Assembly (NCBI GenBank): GCA_002724555.1
Contig: PBOZ01000096.1
Span: 1 to 62,074, forward strand
Source of the DNA: Rickettsiales bacterium
GTDB taxonomy: Bacteria > Pseudomonadota > Alphaproteobacteria > UBA8366
Direction of reading: 5' to 3'
Length of the DNA stretch: 62,074 bases
Shown here: one piece after another, positions 42,971 through 51,866 of the stretch
Position numbering within the stretch: position 1 is the stretch's first letter
Layout of the letters: every line of letters begins with the position of its first letter
The notes under the pieces: model-generated
Told to the model about the DNA's origin: nothing
Databases searched by the model: none
What the model saw: the letters and a program-made list of their open reading frames with translations, nothing else
Position numbers and translations under genes: made by a program

Positions 42971-45063
42971 GAGGCGACGAATTCGGAATTCGTGTTGGTG
43001 TTGATATCGGTGGCACTTTCACAGACTTCGTATTTTTGACGCCTGACGGGCGTCTGCAAAAACGGAAAGTGTCCTCTACACCGGAAGATTACGCGGAGGC
43101 CATTGTCGCCGGTATTTCGGACGTACTCGATGGTAAAAACACGTTTATCGATGAAGTTGTGCATGCCACCACTGTGGCCACGAATGCAATTTTAGAGCGG
43201 CGTGGTGCTCGCACTGCAATGATCACAACTGCTGGCTTCCGCGATATTCTTGAATTGCGGCGTATCCGGATCCCGTTATCTTATGATCTTGAGTGGGAGA
43301 AGCCGCCACCTCTCGCCGAGCGGGCGTTGCGATTTGAAGTTAAAGAACGCCTCGACAATTTTGGTGCTGTGCTTACGCCACTTGATCTCTCCGGCTTGGA
43401 TAAAATAGTCGAGACTTGTATTTCTGAGAAAGTGGCAGCAATTGCTGTTTGTTTTCTGCATTCATATCGGAATGGCGATCACGAACGGCAGGTTCGAGAT
43501 TTTATCGCCCCTAAACTTCCAGGAGTTCATATCTCTCTGTCGTCGGATATCTTACCAGAATTACAAGAATTTGAGCGCGCAAGCACTACTGTCGTTAACG
43601 CTTATGTGGCGCCCCTGATTGCCGAGTACTTGGCTAATTTGAGACGCAAACTTGATTACATTAAAGCCCTGGCGCCGATCCTGGTAATGCAATCGAATGG
43701 TGGGTTGGTGCCGTCTCAGACAGCATCGGAACGCCCGGTGTCGATCATTGAATCCGGTCCGGCGGCAGGCGTAGTCGCGGCACTACGTGCTTCGCTGGAT
43801 GCGGGACAGCAAAATGTTATTACGCTCGACATGGGAGGCACAACGACAAAGGCCTCAATTATTGAGAACGGCGAAATACTTCGTGCCCGCGATTATGAAG
43901 TTGGTGGACCTGTGTCGGTTAGTAGCCGTTTGGTGCGAGGCGGCGGCTATCTGCTTCGTATTCCCGTCATTGATATTTCAGAGGTGGGTGCTGGCGGGGG
44001 CAGTATAGCATCAATCGATACAGGTGGTGCCTTACGGGTTGGACCGCGCAGTGCCGGGGCATCCCCTGGCCCGGCTTGTTACGGGCAGGGTAACAATGAT
44101 CCAACCGTCACGGACGCCAATTTGGTGCTTGGTTTCCTGCATGATGGTTCTCTTGCGGGAGGCGCATTGACGGTCGACAAGCAATTGGCGGAACACGCGA
44201 TTAACAATTTTGTGGCAGGACCCGCTGATATGTCATTGCTTGATGGTGCGCATGGCGTTCACACCATTGCGAATTCGAATATGGTGCGCGCGATCAAAAC
44301 TGTATCAGTTGAGCGAGGCCGTGATCCAGCTGACTTCGTGATGATGGCCTTTGGCGGAGCTGGGCCGATCCATGCGGCTGGCGTTGCTGAGTCGCTTGGC
44401 ATCAAAAGCATTTTGGTGCCTCCGGCGCCGGGTCTGTTTAGCGCATTTGGCTTACTTCGCTCCGAGGTGGAACATCACACAGCGCGCACTGTTCTAACGG
44501 ATCTAAGCAAACCTGAATTTGAAGCCCTTCAATCTGTTATTGATGACATGCGAGATAGTCTGCGGCGACGCATTCTCGCTGAAGGTTTTGAAGACGAGAG
44601 AGTATCGTATTCAGCTCTCGCTGATATTCGTTATTTGGGCCAATCGTCAGAGTTAATGGTTCCATTGGTTGCACTGGAGATGAACGATGATGTGATACGC
44701 CTCGCGGAGACAGCGTTCGAGGAAGAATACGAACGATTATTTGGCCATCGCGCGGATCATCGTGCATTTGAATTGGTAAATGTCCATGTGATTGCGGCCC
44801 TTGATAGGGGCGTGGACCATGCTGGTCAATGGGATGAGGATAGCATGTCGGAGGTCACAGACCGTGGCATGCGTTCAGTCTATTTCGGCCCGAAAATTGG
44901 ATTGTTGGATACGAAAATTCTTACGCGTACCGCATTGAGTTCCGAGCCGTTTTCCGGGCCCATAATCTTAGAGGAATATGATTCAACGGTCGTTGTACCG
45001 CCTGGCTGGAAAGTTCGCAGGGATGAACGCAACAACATCGTTATGGAATATAATAGTTCTTGA
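42967..45063 (+). CDS. ATP-dependent hydantoinase subunit A (HyuA / N-methylhydantoinase A family)
   Basis: A 698-residue ASKHA-fold ATPase subunit beginning with GTG 42967. The phosphate-1 motif VGVDIGGTFTDFVF is at residues 9-22, HATTVATNAI near 65, and LDMGGTTTKAS near 288 (second phosphate loop). GGAGPIHA is near 457, followed by the C-terminal HyuA domain. It should phosphorylate the ring amide before opening. In the N-methylhydantoin route of creatinine breakdown this enzyme type forms N-carbamoylsarcosine; creatinase lies 6 kb away, but no creatinine deaminase or N-carbamoylsarcosine hydrolase was seen, so this link is weak. Confidence 0.92.
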   Translation: MRGDEFGIRVGVDIGGTFTDFVFLTPDGRLQKRKVSSTPEDYAEAIVAGISDVLDGKNTFIDEVVHATTVATNAILERRGARTAMITTAGFRDILELRRIRIPLSYDLEWEKPPPLAERALRFEVKERLDNFGAVLTPLDLSGLDKIVETCISEKVAAIAVCFLHSYRNGDHERQVRDFIAPKLPGVHISLSSDILPELQEFERASTTVVNAYVAPLIAEYLANLRRKLDYIKALAPILVMQSNGGLVPSQTASERPVSIIESGPAAGVVAALRASLDAGQQNVITLDMGGTTTKASIIENGEILRARDYEVGGPVSVSSRLVRGGGYLLRIPVIDISEVGAGGGSIASIDTGGALRVGPRSAGASPGPACYGQGNNDPTVTDANLVLGFLHDGSLAGGALTVDKQLAEHAINNFVAGPADMSLLDGAHGVHTIANSNMVRAIKTVSVERGRDPADFVMMAFGGAGPIHAAGVAESLGIKSILVPPAPGLFSAFGLLRSEVEHHTARTVLTDLSKPEFEALQSVIDDMRDSLRRRILAEGFEDERVSYSALADIRYLGQSSELMVPLVALEMNDDVIRLAETAFEEEYERLFGHRADHRAFELVNVHVIAALDRGVDHAGQWDEDSMSEVTDRGMRSVYFGPKIGLLDTKILTRTALSSEPFSGPIILEEYDSTVVVPPGWKVRRDERNNIVMEYNSS

Positions 45064-45226
45064 GTTTAGCTCACAGAACGCGCTCGGTTTTCAGATATCA
45101 ACTGTATTACGAAATTAATGAGTGAGGAAATAATCTAATTTTGCGTATCTTCTCGTGGAATATAGATATCGATCAAGGCGGCAGGATGAGCGATTTGAAG
45201 ATGTAAGTGCCTTAATTTTGAATTTT

Positions 45227-46372
45227 TTATTCCGTAGAATTGCCATTGGCGGTATTGCTATGAAACCGCTCTAGAATGGTTACGTGTCCCATTTTTCGGC
45301 CGGTTCTCCATTCACTCTTCCCGTACAAATGAATACGGGCGTTTGGGTCTGAGAGGTGTTTTGAAACGGCGGCATGCTCGGTTCCGAGAATATTTTGCAT
45401 AGTTGCATCGGCGAAGCGCTGGGCGCTGCCGAGTGGCAATCCACAGATAGCACGAATGTGCTGCTCGAACTGGTCTGTATAACACGCGTCTAGTGTCCAG
45501 TGCCCGGAATTATGGGGTCTCGGTGCAATCTCATTTGCAAGTAGTTTATCATCCTGGGTAATAAACATCTCAAGACACATTACACCAACATAGTCGAGCG
45601 CTTCAGCGACCATTGATGCTAGGGTTTGAGCACGAATTGATACCTCATTCTCAATTCCTGCGGGTATGATCGTCTTTTCAAGAATGTGGTCTTTGTGATG
45701 ATTTCGGACCGGGTCATAGGTCTCTATACGCCCCCTCTCATCGCGGGCAACGACGACGGAGATTTCGCACTTGAATTCAACAGTAGCTTCCAAAATAGTA
45801 ACTAGCTCGTTGCCTTGAGCAAGGTCTTCCCAGATTTTCGAAATTTCCGATGCATTCGCATTGCAATGTATCCGTGTTTGACCTTTTCCATCATATCCAC
45901 CGAATGCAACTTTCAGAATGCTATCACAACCAAATTCGTTGAGGGCGGTCTCGACGTTTGCAATGGTTCGGCATTCCTTCCACGCCGTTGTAGGTACTTG
46001 ATTCACATTAAGAAACTGTTTTTCTTTTGCGCGGTCTTGTGACACTTCGAGCGCATATAAATTTGGCGAGATGCGCGCCTTGTCTGTGATCGCCTGCAGA
46101 CCATTCAGCGGAATTTGTTCCAGTTCGTATGTAACGACGTCGGCAATATCGGAAAGTTCTGAATACCCGAACGGATCGTCGTATCCACGTTTGATATGAT
46201 GGTGCGATACCTGAACTGCAGGCGCATCATCATCCGGTGCTAAAATTGCGCTATGAAATCCAAGGCGGCTGGCAGCAATGGACATCATTCGTCCCAATTG
46301 TCCACCACCCACGATACCAACAACAGCGCCGGGCAATAGGCTGGAGCCACCGGGTTTGAATTTTTGCGTCAT
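45227..46372 (-). CDS. purK: 5-(carboxyamino)imidazole ribonucleotide synthase
   Basis: An ATP-grasp enzyme of purine synthesis, 381 residues; it carboxylates AIR to N5-CAIR with ATP and bicarbonate. [12 protein letters not shown] opens the chain after a short leader, [12 protein letters not shown] is the ATP-binding segment near residue 155, and [21 protein letters not shown] near 275 is the diagnostic PurK motif. Its ATG overlaps the purE stop (ATGA), giving the usual purEK order. A housekeeping gene among catabolic modules. Confidence 0.96.
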   Translation of the reverse strand: MTQKFKPGGSSLLPGAVVGIVGGGQLGRMMSIAASRLGFHSAILAPDDDAPAVQVSHHHIKRGYDDPFGYSELSDIADVVTYELEQIPLNGLQAITDKARISPNLYALEVSQDRAKEKQFLNVNQVPTTAWKECRTIANVETALNEFGCDSILKVAFGGYDGKGQTRIHCNANASEISKIWEDLAQGNELVTILEATVEFKCEISVVVARDERGRIETYDPVRNHHKDHILEKTIIPAGIENEVSIRAQTLASMVAEALDYVGVMCLEMFITQDDKLLANEIAPRPHNSGHWTLDACYTDQFEQHIRAICGLPLGSAQRFADATMQNILGTEHAAVSKHLSDPNARIHLYGKSEWRTGRKMGHVTILERFHSNTANGNSTE

Positions 46373-46917
46373 TCAGTCGCCAACTTTACGGGCAAATCTG
46401 CAACGTTTTCGGTTTGCTGCTGGCGCCATTCGCTAACACGATTTGCTAAGTCTTCGTCGTCCAGTGCGAGAATTTGACAGGCGAGGAGTGCGGCGTTTTT
46501 CGCACCAGCAGGTCCTATGGCAAGCGTGCCAACAGGAACACCACCCGGCATCTGAACAATGGATAGAAGGCTATCCAGTCCACTCAAACTTGAAGATTTA
46601 ACCGGAACTGCGAGAACAGGGAGTGTCGTCATTGCGGCGACCATGCCCGGTAAATGAGCCGCTCCACCTGCGCCAGCAATAATTACTTTAATACCCTCGG
46701 CTTTTGCATTTTTTGCGAAACTATAAAGTCTGTCTGGGGTCCGATGCGCTGAAACGATCTTAGTTTCTGAGGGAACTTGCAGAAGATTGAGCATATCGAT
46801 GGTTTCGCTCATTGTTGACCAGTCTGACTGGCTACCCATTATTACAGCCACTCTGGGACTGGTTGTTTGGTCCGGTGTCTGCGATCCGGGGTTAGTGGCG
46901 GATTTTGAAGTCTCCAC
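46369..46917 (-). CDS. purE: N5-carboxyaminoimidazole ribonucleotide mutase
   Basis: Converts N5-CAIR to CAIR in purine synthesis. The 182 residues comprise a polar, probably disordered N-terminal extension of about 20 residues ([20 protein letters not shown]), then [13 protein letters not shown] (substrate phosphate site), [13 protein letters not shown] (catalytic His) and [16 protein letters not shown]. The mature part has the normal class I PurE length. It forms an operon with purK. Confidence 0.96.
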   Translation of the reverse strand: METSKSATNPGSQTPDQTTSPRVAVIMGSQSDWSTMSETIDMLNLLQVPSETKIVSAHRTPDRLYSFAKNAKAEGIKVIIAGAGGAAHLPGMVAAMTTLPVLAVPVKSSSLSGLDSLLSIVQMPGGVPVGTLAIGPAGAKNAALLACQILALDDEDLANRVSEWRQQQTENVADLPVKLATE

Positions 46918-47103
46918 GTTTCAGAGCCTATGATTGTTTGATGCTGAGTTTGTAATGATGCCAGTATAAGAAATTGAGCTCGGATTAAACAAAGAAAAAT
47001 AGATATTTAACTTTATTGAGGTTCGTATCATTGCGATTGTGGGAGTACGCTATTCTAATACGCAGAGTATTATGGGTGAAGCTTCTAAGTTTTCTGTTGA
47101 TGG

Positions 47104-48270
47104 CTAGAACGAGGCAATAGATTGGGGTGCGCTGAGTTCTTTAAGGCGCGGATATACCTCTTTTGCCAAGAGGTTTAAGCTTTTGCAGGTATCGTCGTGT
47201 GATAGGTGGCCTGCCTGTCCCATTGAGAGCAAGTTTCCAAAGCCACCTACATGGTCATAAAACTTTTTTAACTGATCGAAGACCTGATCTGGACTGCCGC
47301 AGAAGACAATTCCCTTTTCCATTTGGTCATCGAGGTCGGGAACCCACCCTTCTTTTCGAACACCAATCTGTTTGCCCTTCAGTGCCATGACATTAGCATC
47401 AATGCTGGCGTATCCCGGGGGATTACGAAAATGCATCGGTAGTTTGTTATGGCTAAGATACCATAGCAGGTGCTGCCCGCCGGCTCGTCCTTCCTCCTCC
47501 GTCTCACCGACGAAAACAAGTCCGCTATAACCCAGCTTCTGAAGAGGTACATCATCACCATGCCCGGCGTCACGGTAGGCAGTGCGATAAGCTTTGAATA
47601 TATCTGGCGTCTTTTCGTAGCCCGTCAGGAAAGTGCCAAGTGTATAGCCACGCCGCGCAATTTCGGCTGAATTTCCAGTGCTGAGAGAGGTTACCCAAAT
47701 TGGCGGATGCGGTTGCTGGTATGGGCGTGGCCAAATATTGACCATCCGGTGATGGAAGAAGTCGCCTTCGAAGGTGAAAGGACCGTCATGACTAGTCCAT
47801 GCTTTTACAATGAGATCGTGAGCTTCCCACATACGCTTGACCATCCGAACCGGGTTACTGTTCGCGGGTGCGATCTCATAAGGCACGCTTCGCACGAACC
47901 CGCACTCCAAGCGCCCTTTTGAGAGAACGTCGACCATGGCCATCTCTTCCGCCACGCGAACGGGTTGGCGCCTATTGGCAATAGGATTGCCGAGAATCAA
48001 GAGGCGTGAATTCTTTGTGAGGCGAGCCAAGACACCGGTCATTATAGGGGCTGCGGGATCGACGCAAGTTGGTGTTTGGTGATGTTCGTTCACCATGATG
48101 TCGATGCCAAGCTCGTCCGCTAGGCACCATTCGTCGATACGATTTTGATAAAGTTTATATCCGATTTCTGGGTCGTAATACTTGTTTGGCAACGAAACAC
48201 GGATGGATTCGTAGTCGTCTTCTGGTGGTAGATGGGGGTAGGCGGTTTCGCTGAAATGCCAGATACGCAT
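47104..48270 (-). CDS. LLM-class flavin-dependent monooxygenase (luciferase-like)
   Basis: A 388-residue TIM-barrel enzyme using reduced FMN and O2. The start MRIWHFSETAYPHLPP at ATG 48270 lies one base after the previous stop; the longer frame is rejected. VNEHHQTPTCVDPAAPIMTGVLA near residue 60 and the NPIANRRQPVRVAEEMAMVD region near 100 are typical of the family, as is the sequence GRLECGFVRSVPYE. Substrates of such enzymes include alkanesulfonates, alkanes, nitriloacetate and heterocyclic rings. Tight coupling with an alpha/beta hydrolase suggests monooxygenation followed by ester or ring hydrolysis. Confidence 0.9.
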   Translation of the reverse strand: MRIWHFSETAYPHLPPEDDYESIRVSLPNKYYDPEIGYKLYQNRIDEWCLADELGIDIMVNEHHQTPTCVDPAAPIMTGVLARLTKNSRLLILGNPIANRRQPVRVAEEMAMVDVLSKGRLECGFVRSVPYEIAPANSNPVRMVKRMWEAHDLIVKAWTSHDGPFTFEGDFFHHRMVNIWPRPYQQPHPPIWVTSLSTGNSAEIARRGYTLGTFLTGYEKTPDIFKAYRTAYRDAGHGDDVPLQKLGYSGLVFVGETEEEGRAGGQHLLWYLSHNKLPMHFRNPPGYASIDANVMALKGKQIGVRKEGWVPDLDDQMEKGIVFCGSPDQVFDQLKKFYDHVGGFGNLLSMGQAGHLSHDDTCKSLNLLAKEVYPRLKELSAPQSIASF

Positions 48271-48271
48271 C

Positions 48272-49072
48272 TTAACTCTCCATCCAGTTTGATAAGGCCG
48301 CAACGAAGGCGAGAGGTTGTTCTATATCCGCCGCATGTCCTGCTTCAGAAATTTCGAGATAGCTACTGTCTGGAATTCGTTGGCAGAAAGCCGTGGCATA
48401 TTCTGGTGTTATCAATCCGTCATGCTCACCGCGCACTACCAAGGTGGGCACGTTAATCATGTGAAGTCGATGCTTGAGCTTCGGGTTGTGTAGGTACGGC
48501 TCCCACGCAATGAGCGCTAAAGTTTGTTTATTGCGGGCGATAATGGCGAGGTCATCGTCACTCATATCTGAGAAGTTTGAGTGAAACATTTCTGGGTTCT
48601 GGAATATTCGCTTCTCAAGTTCAGTGGGAGGCATAGCGAAGATATCAGGAATATCTAGTTGATCCCGCGATCCGACCTTTATGCCAGATGGCCCAATCAA
48701 AACGATGCGGGAGAGGCGTGATGAATTTTTAGTTGCGATTTCGGCGGCTGCCCATCCGCCGATCGAGGCACCTATTAGCAGAGTGCCTGAGAGATCGAGG
48801 CGATCAATCAGTTCTAAATAGACATGTGCATAGTCGTCTACAGAGGTTATCCAATCTGGAAGGTCGGAACGGCCAAAGCCCGGGTGGGAAGGCGCGATAA
48901 CCCGATGATTTTTCGCTAAAATAAGCATTGCGGGGTGAGAAGGTCGAAAGCCACCGCCCGCGTGCAAGTATAGGAGGGGAGATCCTTCACCCGCTTCGTG
49001 TATCTCCAATTCAAAACCGGAAATTTCCATTATTCTTGGCTGGAATAATGGACCACCTTTCGCGTCAGGCAT
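48272..49072 (-). CDS. alpha/beta hydrolase (meta-cleavage hydrolase-like)
   Basis: A 266-residue alpha/beta hydrolase. ATG 49072 with AAGG upstream is preferred over TTG 49099. The nucleophile elbow GASIGGW (Ser near residue 113), the acid in VRGEHDGLI and the His in SEAGHAADI form the triad; HAGGGFRPSHPAM holds the oxyanion region. It resembles C-C bond hydrolases and esterases of aromatic degradation. The LLM monooxygenase gene follows one base after its stop. It is divergent from the duplicated CMD-like gene. Confidence 0.88.
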   Translation of the reverse strand: MPDAKGGPLFQPRIMEISGFELEIHEAGEGSPLLYLHAGGGFRPSHPAMLILAKNHRVIAPSHPGFGRSDLPDWITSVDDYAHVYLELIDRLDLSGTLLIGASIGGWAAAEIATKNSSRLSRIVLIGPSGIKVGSRDQLDIPDIFAMPPTELEKRIFQNPEMFHSNFSDMSDDDLAIIARNKQTLALIAWEPYLHNPKLKHRLHMINVPTLVVRGEHDGLITPEYATAFCQRIPDSSYLEISEAGHAADIEQPLAFVAALSNWMES

Positions 49073-49167
49073 ACGTCTTACCTTTTTTGCCTTGGCCAAT
49101 TTTCATCTCATTGTATCTAATTCAAAAGGTATTTTGGCGCCTCACCTTAGCAACGCCTTATGGAGTA

Positions 49168-49947
49168 ATGAAATTGGCTAATCTCAACCCGCATCAACAA
49201 GAATTAAAAGACGAATTTATCAAAAATCGAGGTTATTGGAGCGACTTTTGGGAAGATGTTCTCAAGCTTGATTCGAATTTCTTTTCAGCATATTCAAAGT
49301 TCTCCTCCGTGCCGTCAAAAAATGGCCATCTAGACCCCAAAGTTCGTGAATTTTTATATATTGCGGTTGATGCGTCGACGACGCATCTCTACCTGCGAGG
49401 CCTTGATCTTCATATTAAAAATGCGCTGGCGCTCGGGGCGACCCGGGACGAAATTATGGAGGTCCTGGAACTTACCAGCGTCCTTGGTATTCATACCTGT
49501 ACACTCGGCGTACCAATCCTAATGGAAGAGTTACGCGACATGGGACGTGGCGATGAAGTTGATAATATTGAGTATGGGGATTACGAAAACGGCCTGAAAG
49601 AAGAATTTGTCAAAAATCGCGGTTATTGGAGTCCGTTTTGGGACGACATGTTGAAGCTTTGTCCGGATTTTTTCGAGGCTTACGTTGAATTCTCCTCGGT
49701 ACCCTGGAAGACCGGCACATTGGAGCCAAAGATCAAGGAATTTATTTACATCGCTATCGATACCGCGACGACGCACTTGCATAAAGAAGGTGCACGAATT
49801 CATATCCGTAATGCGCTTGAGCACGGTGCAAGTAAGGAAGAGATCATGGAAGTCTTCGAATGCGTCAGTGTGTTGGGTATGCATGCACTGACAGAAGGTG
49901 GCCCAATGTTGCTCCAGGCCGCACAACAAGTCGAAGCGGGTAAATAA
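49168..49947 (+). CDS. tandem-duplicated carboxymuconolactone decarboxylase-like protein
   Basis: A 259-residue protein with two CMD-type domains. GGAG sits just before ATG 49168, the true start; the open frame reaches much further upstream but crosses the divergent gene. The two halves are near-repeats: EFIKNRGYWSDFWEDVLKL (about residues 14-32) versus EFVKNRGYWSPFWDDMLKL (about 145-163), then REFLYIAVDASTTHL versus KEFIYIAIDTATTHL, and GATRDEIMEVLELTSVLGIH versus GASKEEIMEVFECVSVLGMH. The CxxC of AhpD is absent, so a peroxidase role is unlikely. It may be a lactone decarboxylase or a fold relative. The internal duplication would mimic a dimer. Confidence 0.85.
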   Translation: MKLANLNPHQQELKDEFIKNRGYWSDFWEDVLKLDSNFFSAYSKFSSVPSKNGHLDPKVREFLYIAVDASTTHLYLRGLDLHIKNALALGATRDEIMEVLELTSVLGIHTCTLGVPILMEELRDMGRGDEVDNIEYGDYENGLKEEFVKNRGYWSPFWDDMLKLCPDFFEAYVEFSSVPWKTGTLEPKIKEFIYIAIDTATTHLHKEGARIHIRNALEHGASKEEIMEVFECVSVLGMHALTEGGPMLLQAAQQVEAGK

Positions 49948-50032
49948 CATAATACACATGCATTGCCGCGGCTGATTGTTTGGGAATTTAATCGCTGTAG
50001 CTTTAACCGGTTGATTATCGCATTCTTTCATC

Positions 50033-50425
50033 ATGGATATTCTAAGCATCTTTGGAATTCGCGGTCGGCCCAAAGAAGTACATTATCTTAATGACGCCAT
50101 CCGTGAAATCGGAATTCAACCGTCTCTAGTTGCTGATTCTGTGAAGATTTCCGTTATAAAACTCTTGCGAGAGGCCGAAGGTGGGAATTTTACAGATATT
50201 GTCGCCAGTTGCGAGAAAGCGGCGCCTATGGTGGTTTACTGCATGCTTGGCCGCGACGACTATGAAGAAATAAATAACGGCGAAGCGGCAGACGAAATCG
50301 AGAAACGCCTAAGTCTTGCCATCAACAGCGGCGACAGTCTGGATGCACAATTGATTATGCTCACGCTGTTCGCGAATATTGCGCATCCTAACGTGATTGA
50401 GAAATTTGATTTGAATATTCGTTAA
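50033..50425 (+). CDS. hypothetical protein, 130 residues
   Basis: A small acidic, mostly helical soluble protein (MDILSIFGIRGRPKEVHYLN...) with no motif known to me. Conserved-looking features are the opening DILSIFGI and the Cys-containing CEKAAPMVVYCMLGRDDYEEIN segment. No strong ribosome-binding site is seen. It ends overlapping the stop of the convergent SDR gene. The size, acidity and consistent coding character support a real gene, but function is unknown. Confidence 0.6.
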   Translation: MDILSIFGIRGRPKEVHYLNDAIREIGIQPSLVADSVKISVIKLLREAEGGNFTDIVASCEKAAPMVVYCMLGRDDYEEINNGEAADEIEKRLSLAINSGDSLDAQLIMLTLFANIAHPNVIEKFDLNIR

Positions 50426-51192
50426 ACCGTGCGGTAGCCTCCGTCCGCCATGATGATGCCGCCGGAGACGTAAGCGGACATGTCGGAGGCGAGGAAGACT
50501 GCTGGACCAACGATGTCTTCCGGTTTTCCTGCGCGTCCGAGAGGCGTATGATCCATAAATGTCTTCATGAGACCCGGGTTGTTGGCGCGCGCCGTTTCGT
50601 TGAGTGGTGTTTCGATAAGACCCGGTCCGATAGCATTGACGCGCACACCGTCCTTGCCGAGGTCGGCTGCCAGTGCCTTCGTGAAGCCCAGCACGCCGTG
50701 CTTTGATGTTGTGTACGCTGGCGAGTTTGGGGTACGCACGTGCATAAATGATTGGATTGAGCCTATATTGACGATCCGACCTTTTGTCGCGCGCAGCTGA
50801 TCGACAAAGGAATGAGTGACGTTGAAAACGCCGGTAAGATTGACGGAAATAATGTCTTCCCAATCCTGGATAACATCATCTGCATTCGCTGTGAAAGCAT
50901 TGCGGCGGTTAATGCCGGCATTATTCACGAGAATGGATGTTTTACCGATCTTCTCCTCTATCTGCATTGCGAGTTCTTGGCATTGCTTACGATTGGTCAC
51001 ATCAAGCTTAAAGTTCCAAGCTTCGCCTCCCGCATCGAGAATTTCCTTACCAACAGTGGCTGCGCCTTCAAGATCGGCGTCTAAGATGACAACATGCGCG
51101 CCCTGTTTCGCGTAGCCGATTGCAATAGCACGCCCAATCCCTGAGGCGCCGCCCGTTACAACTGCTAAGTGTCCTTCCAACAATCCATTCAT
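50422..51192 (-). CDS. short-chain dehydrogenase/reductase (SDR)
   Basis: A 256-residue NAD(P)-dependent oxidoreductase with the classical SDR pattern: TGGASGIGRAIA near residue 14 (cofactor), NNAGINRRNAF near 90, Ser in NIGSIQSF near 143, and YTTSKHG with the catalytic Tyr and Lys near 156. Asp in LDADLEGA after the second strand points to NAD rather than NADP. VNAIGPGLIETPLN is typical of gluconate-5-dehydrogenase-like or 3-oxoacyl-reductase-like members. The substrate is unknown. It stands alone between convergent and divergent neighbours. Confidence 0.92.
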   Translation of the reverse strand: MNGLLEGHLAVVTGGASGIGRAIAIGYAKQGAHVVILDADLEGAATVGKEILDAGGEAWNFKLDVTNRKQCQELAMQIEEKIGKTSILVNNAGINRRNAFTANADDVIQDWEDIISVNLTGVFNVTHSFVDQLRATKGRIVNIGSIQSFMHVRTPNSPAYTTSKHGVLGFTKALAADLGKDGVRVNAIGPGLIETPLNETARANNPGLMKTFMDHTPLGRAGKPEDIVGPAVFLASDMSAYVSGGIIMADGGYRTV

Positions 51193-51301
51193 TTTCTTTC
51201 CCTTATCCCCTTTAATACTCGGCGATTATGAACAAGATAACGTCTCGTAGCCGGAGGCAAGGGGTAAAACCGGCATTAATCCGCATTTTGGGAGTAACGG
51301 C

Positions 51302-51760
51302 ATGGCACAACAAAATTGGACGGTTTATCTCTCCGGCGAAATTCATTCGGATTGGCGTGAACGTATTAGCGAAGGCTCAAAGGGAGCTGGACTGCCAATT
51401 GATTTTGTTTCACCAGTGACGGATCATGAATCATCAGACGATTGTGGTGTGAATATCCTCGGCGGGGAGGATAATTCGTTCTGGAAGGACCACAAGGGTG
51501 CCAAGGTTAACGCGATCCGCACTCGCACGCTAATCGAACGATCTGACGTTGTTGTCGTGCGGTTTGGAGATAAGTATCGGCAATGGAACGCGGCATTTGA
51601 TGCCGGTTTTGCGTCAGCACTTGGTAAACCAATCATTACGCTGCATGACGATGCACTAACACACGCATTGAAGGAAGTAGATGGTGCGGCACAGGCTGTG
51701 GCAAAAACGCCTGAGCAGGTTGTAAAAATATTGGATTATACGATTACTGGTAATCTTTAA
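51302..51760 (+). CDS. ytoQ: YtoQ family protein
   Basis: A 152-residue protein of the YtoQ family: VYLSGEIHSDWRERI at the N-terminus, FVSPVTDHESSDDCGVNILG near 37-56, and RTRTLIERSDVVVVRFGDKYRQWNAAFDAG near 77-106. The fold looks like the nucleoside 2-deoxyribosyltransferase group, but the activity is not established. GGGAG precedes the ATG at the right distance. It is divergent from the SDR gene. Confidence 0.88.
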   Translation: MAQQNWTVYLSGEIHSDWRERISEGSKGAGLPIDFVSPVTDHESSDDCGVNILGGEDNSFWKDHKGAKVNAIRTRTLIERSDVVVVRFGDKYRQWNAAFDAGFASALGKPIITLHDDALTHALKEVDGAAQAVAKTPEQVVKILDYTITGNL

Positions 51761-51866
51761 TTTGCTTACCATCTGTATTCGAATTTTTATCAGCGACATT
51801 GATGTAAAATACCGATTTTGTTTGTCGGCTGACCATTATTTTTTACGGCTGATGGAGGATAAGAGG

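Noticed and set aside
36019-45063. Complete creatinine degradation pathway (creatinine to sarcosine by the N-methylhydantoin route)
   Set aside because: Creatinase and HyuAB-type genes are present, but no creatinine deaminase, creatininase, N-carbamoylsarcosine hydrolase or sarcosine oxidase was found in the window.
50309-50863. 184-codon Arg-rich open frame on the minus strand
   Set aside because: Same strand as the SDR gene but in another frame; the SDR frame has all catalytic motifs.
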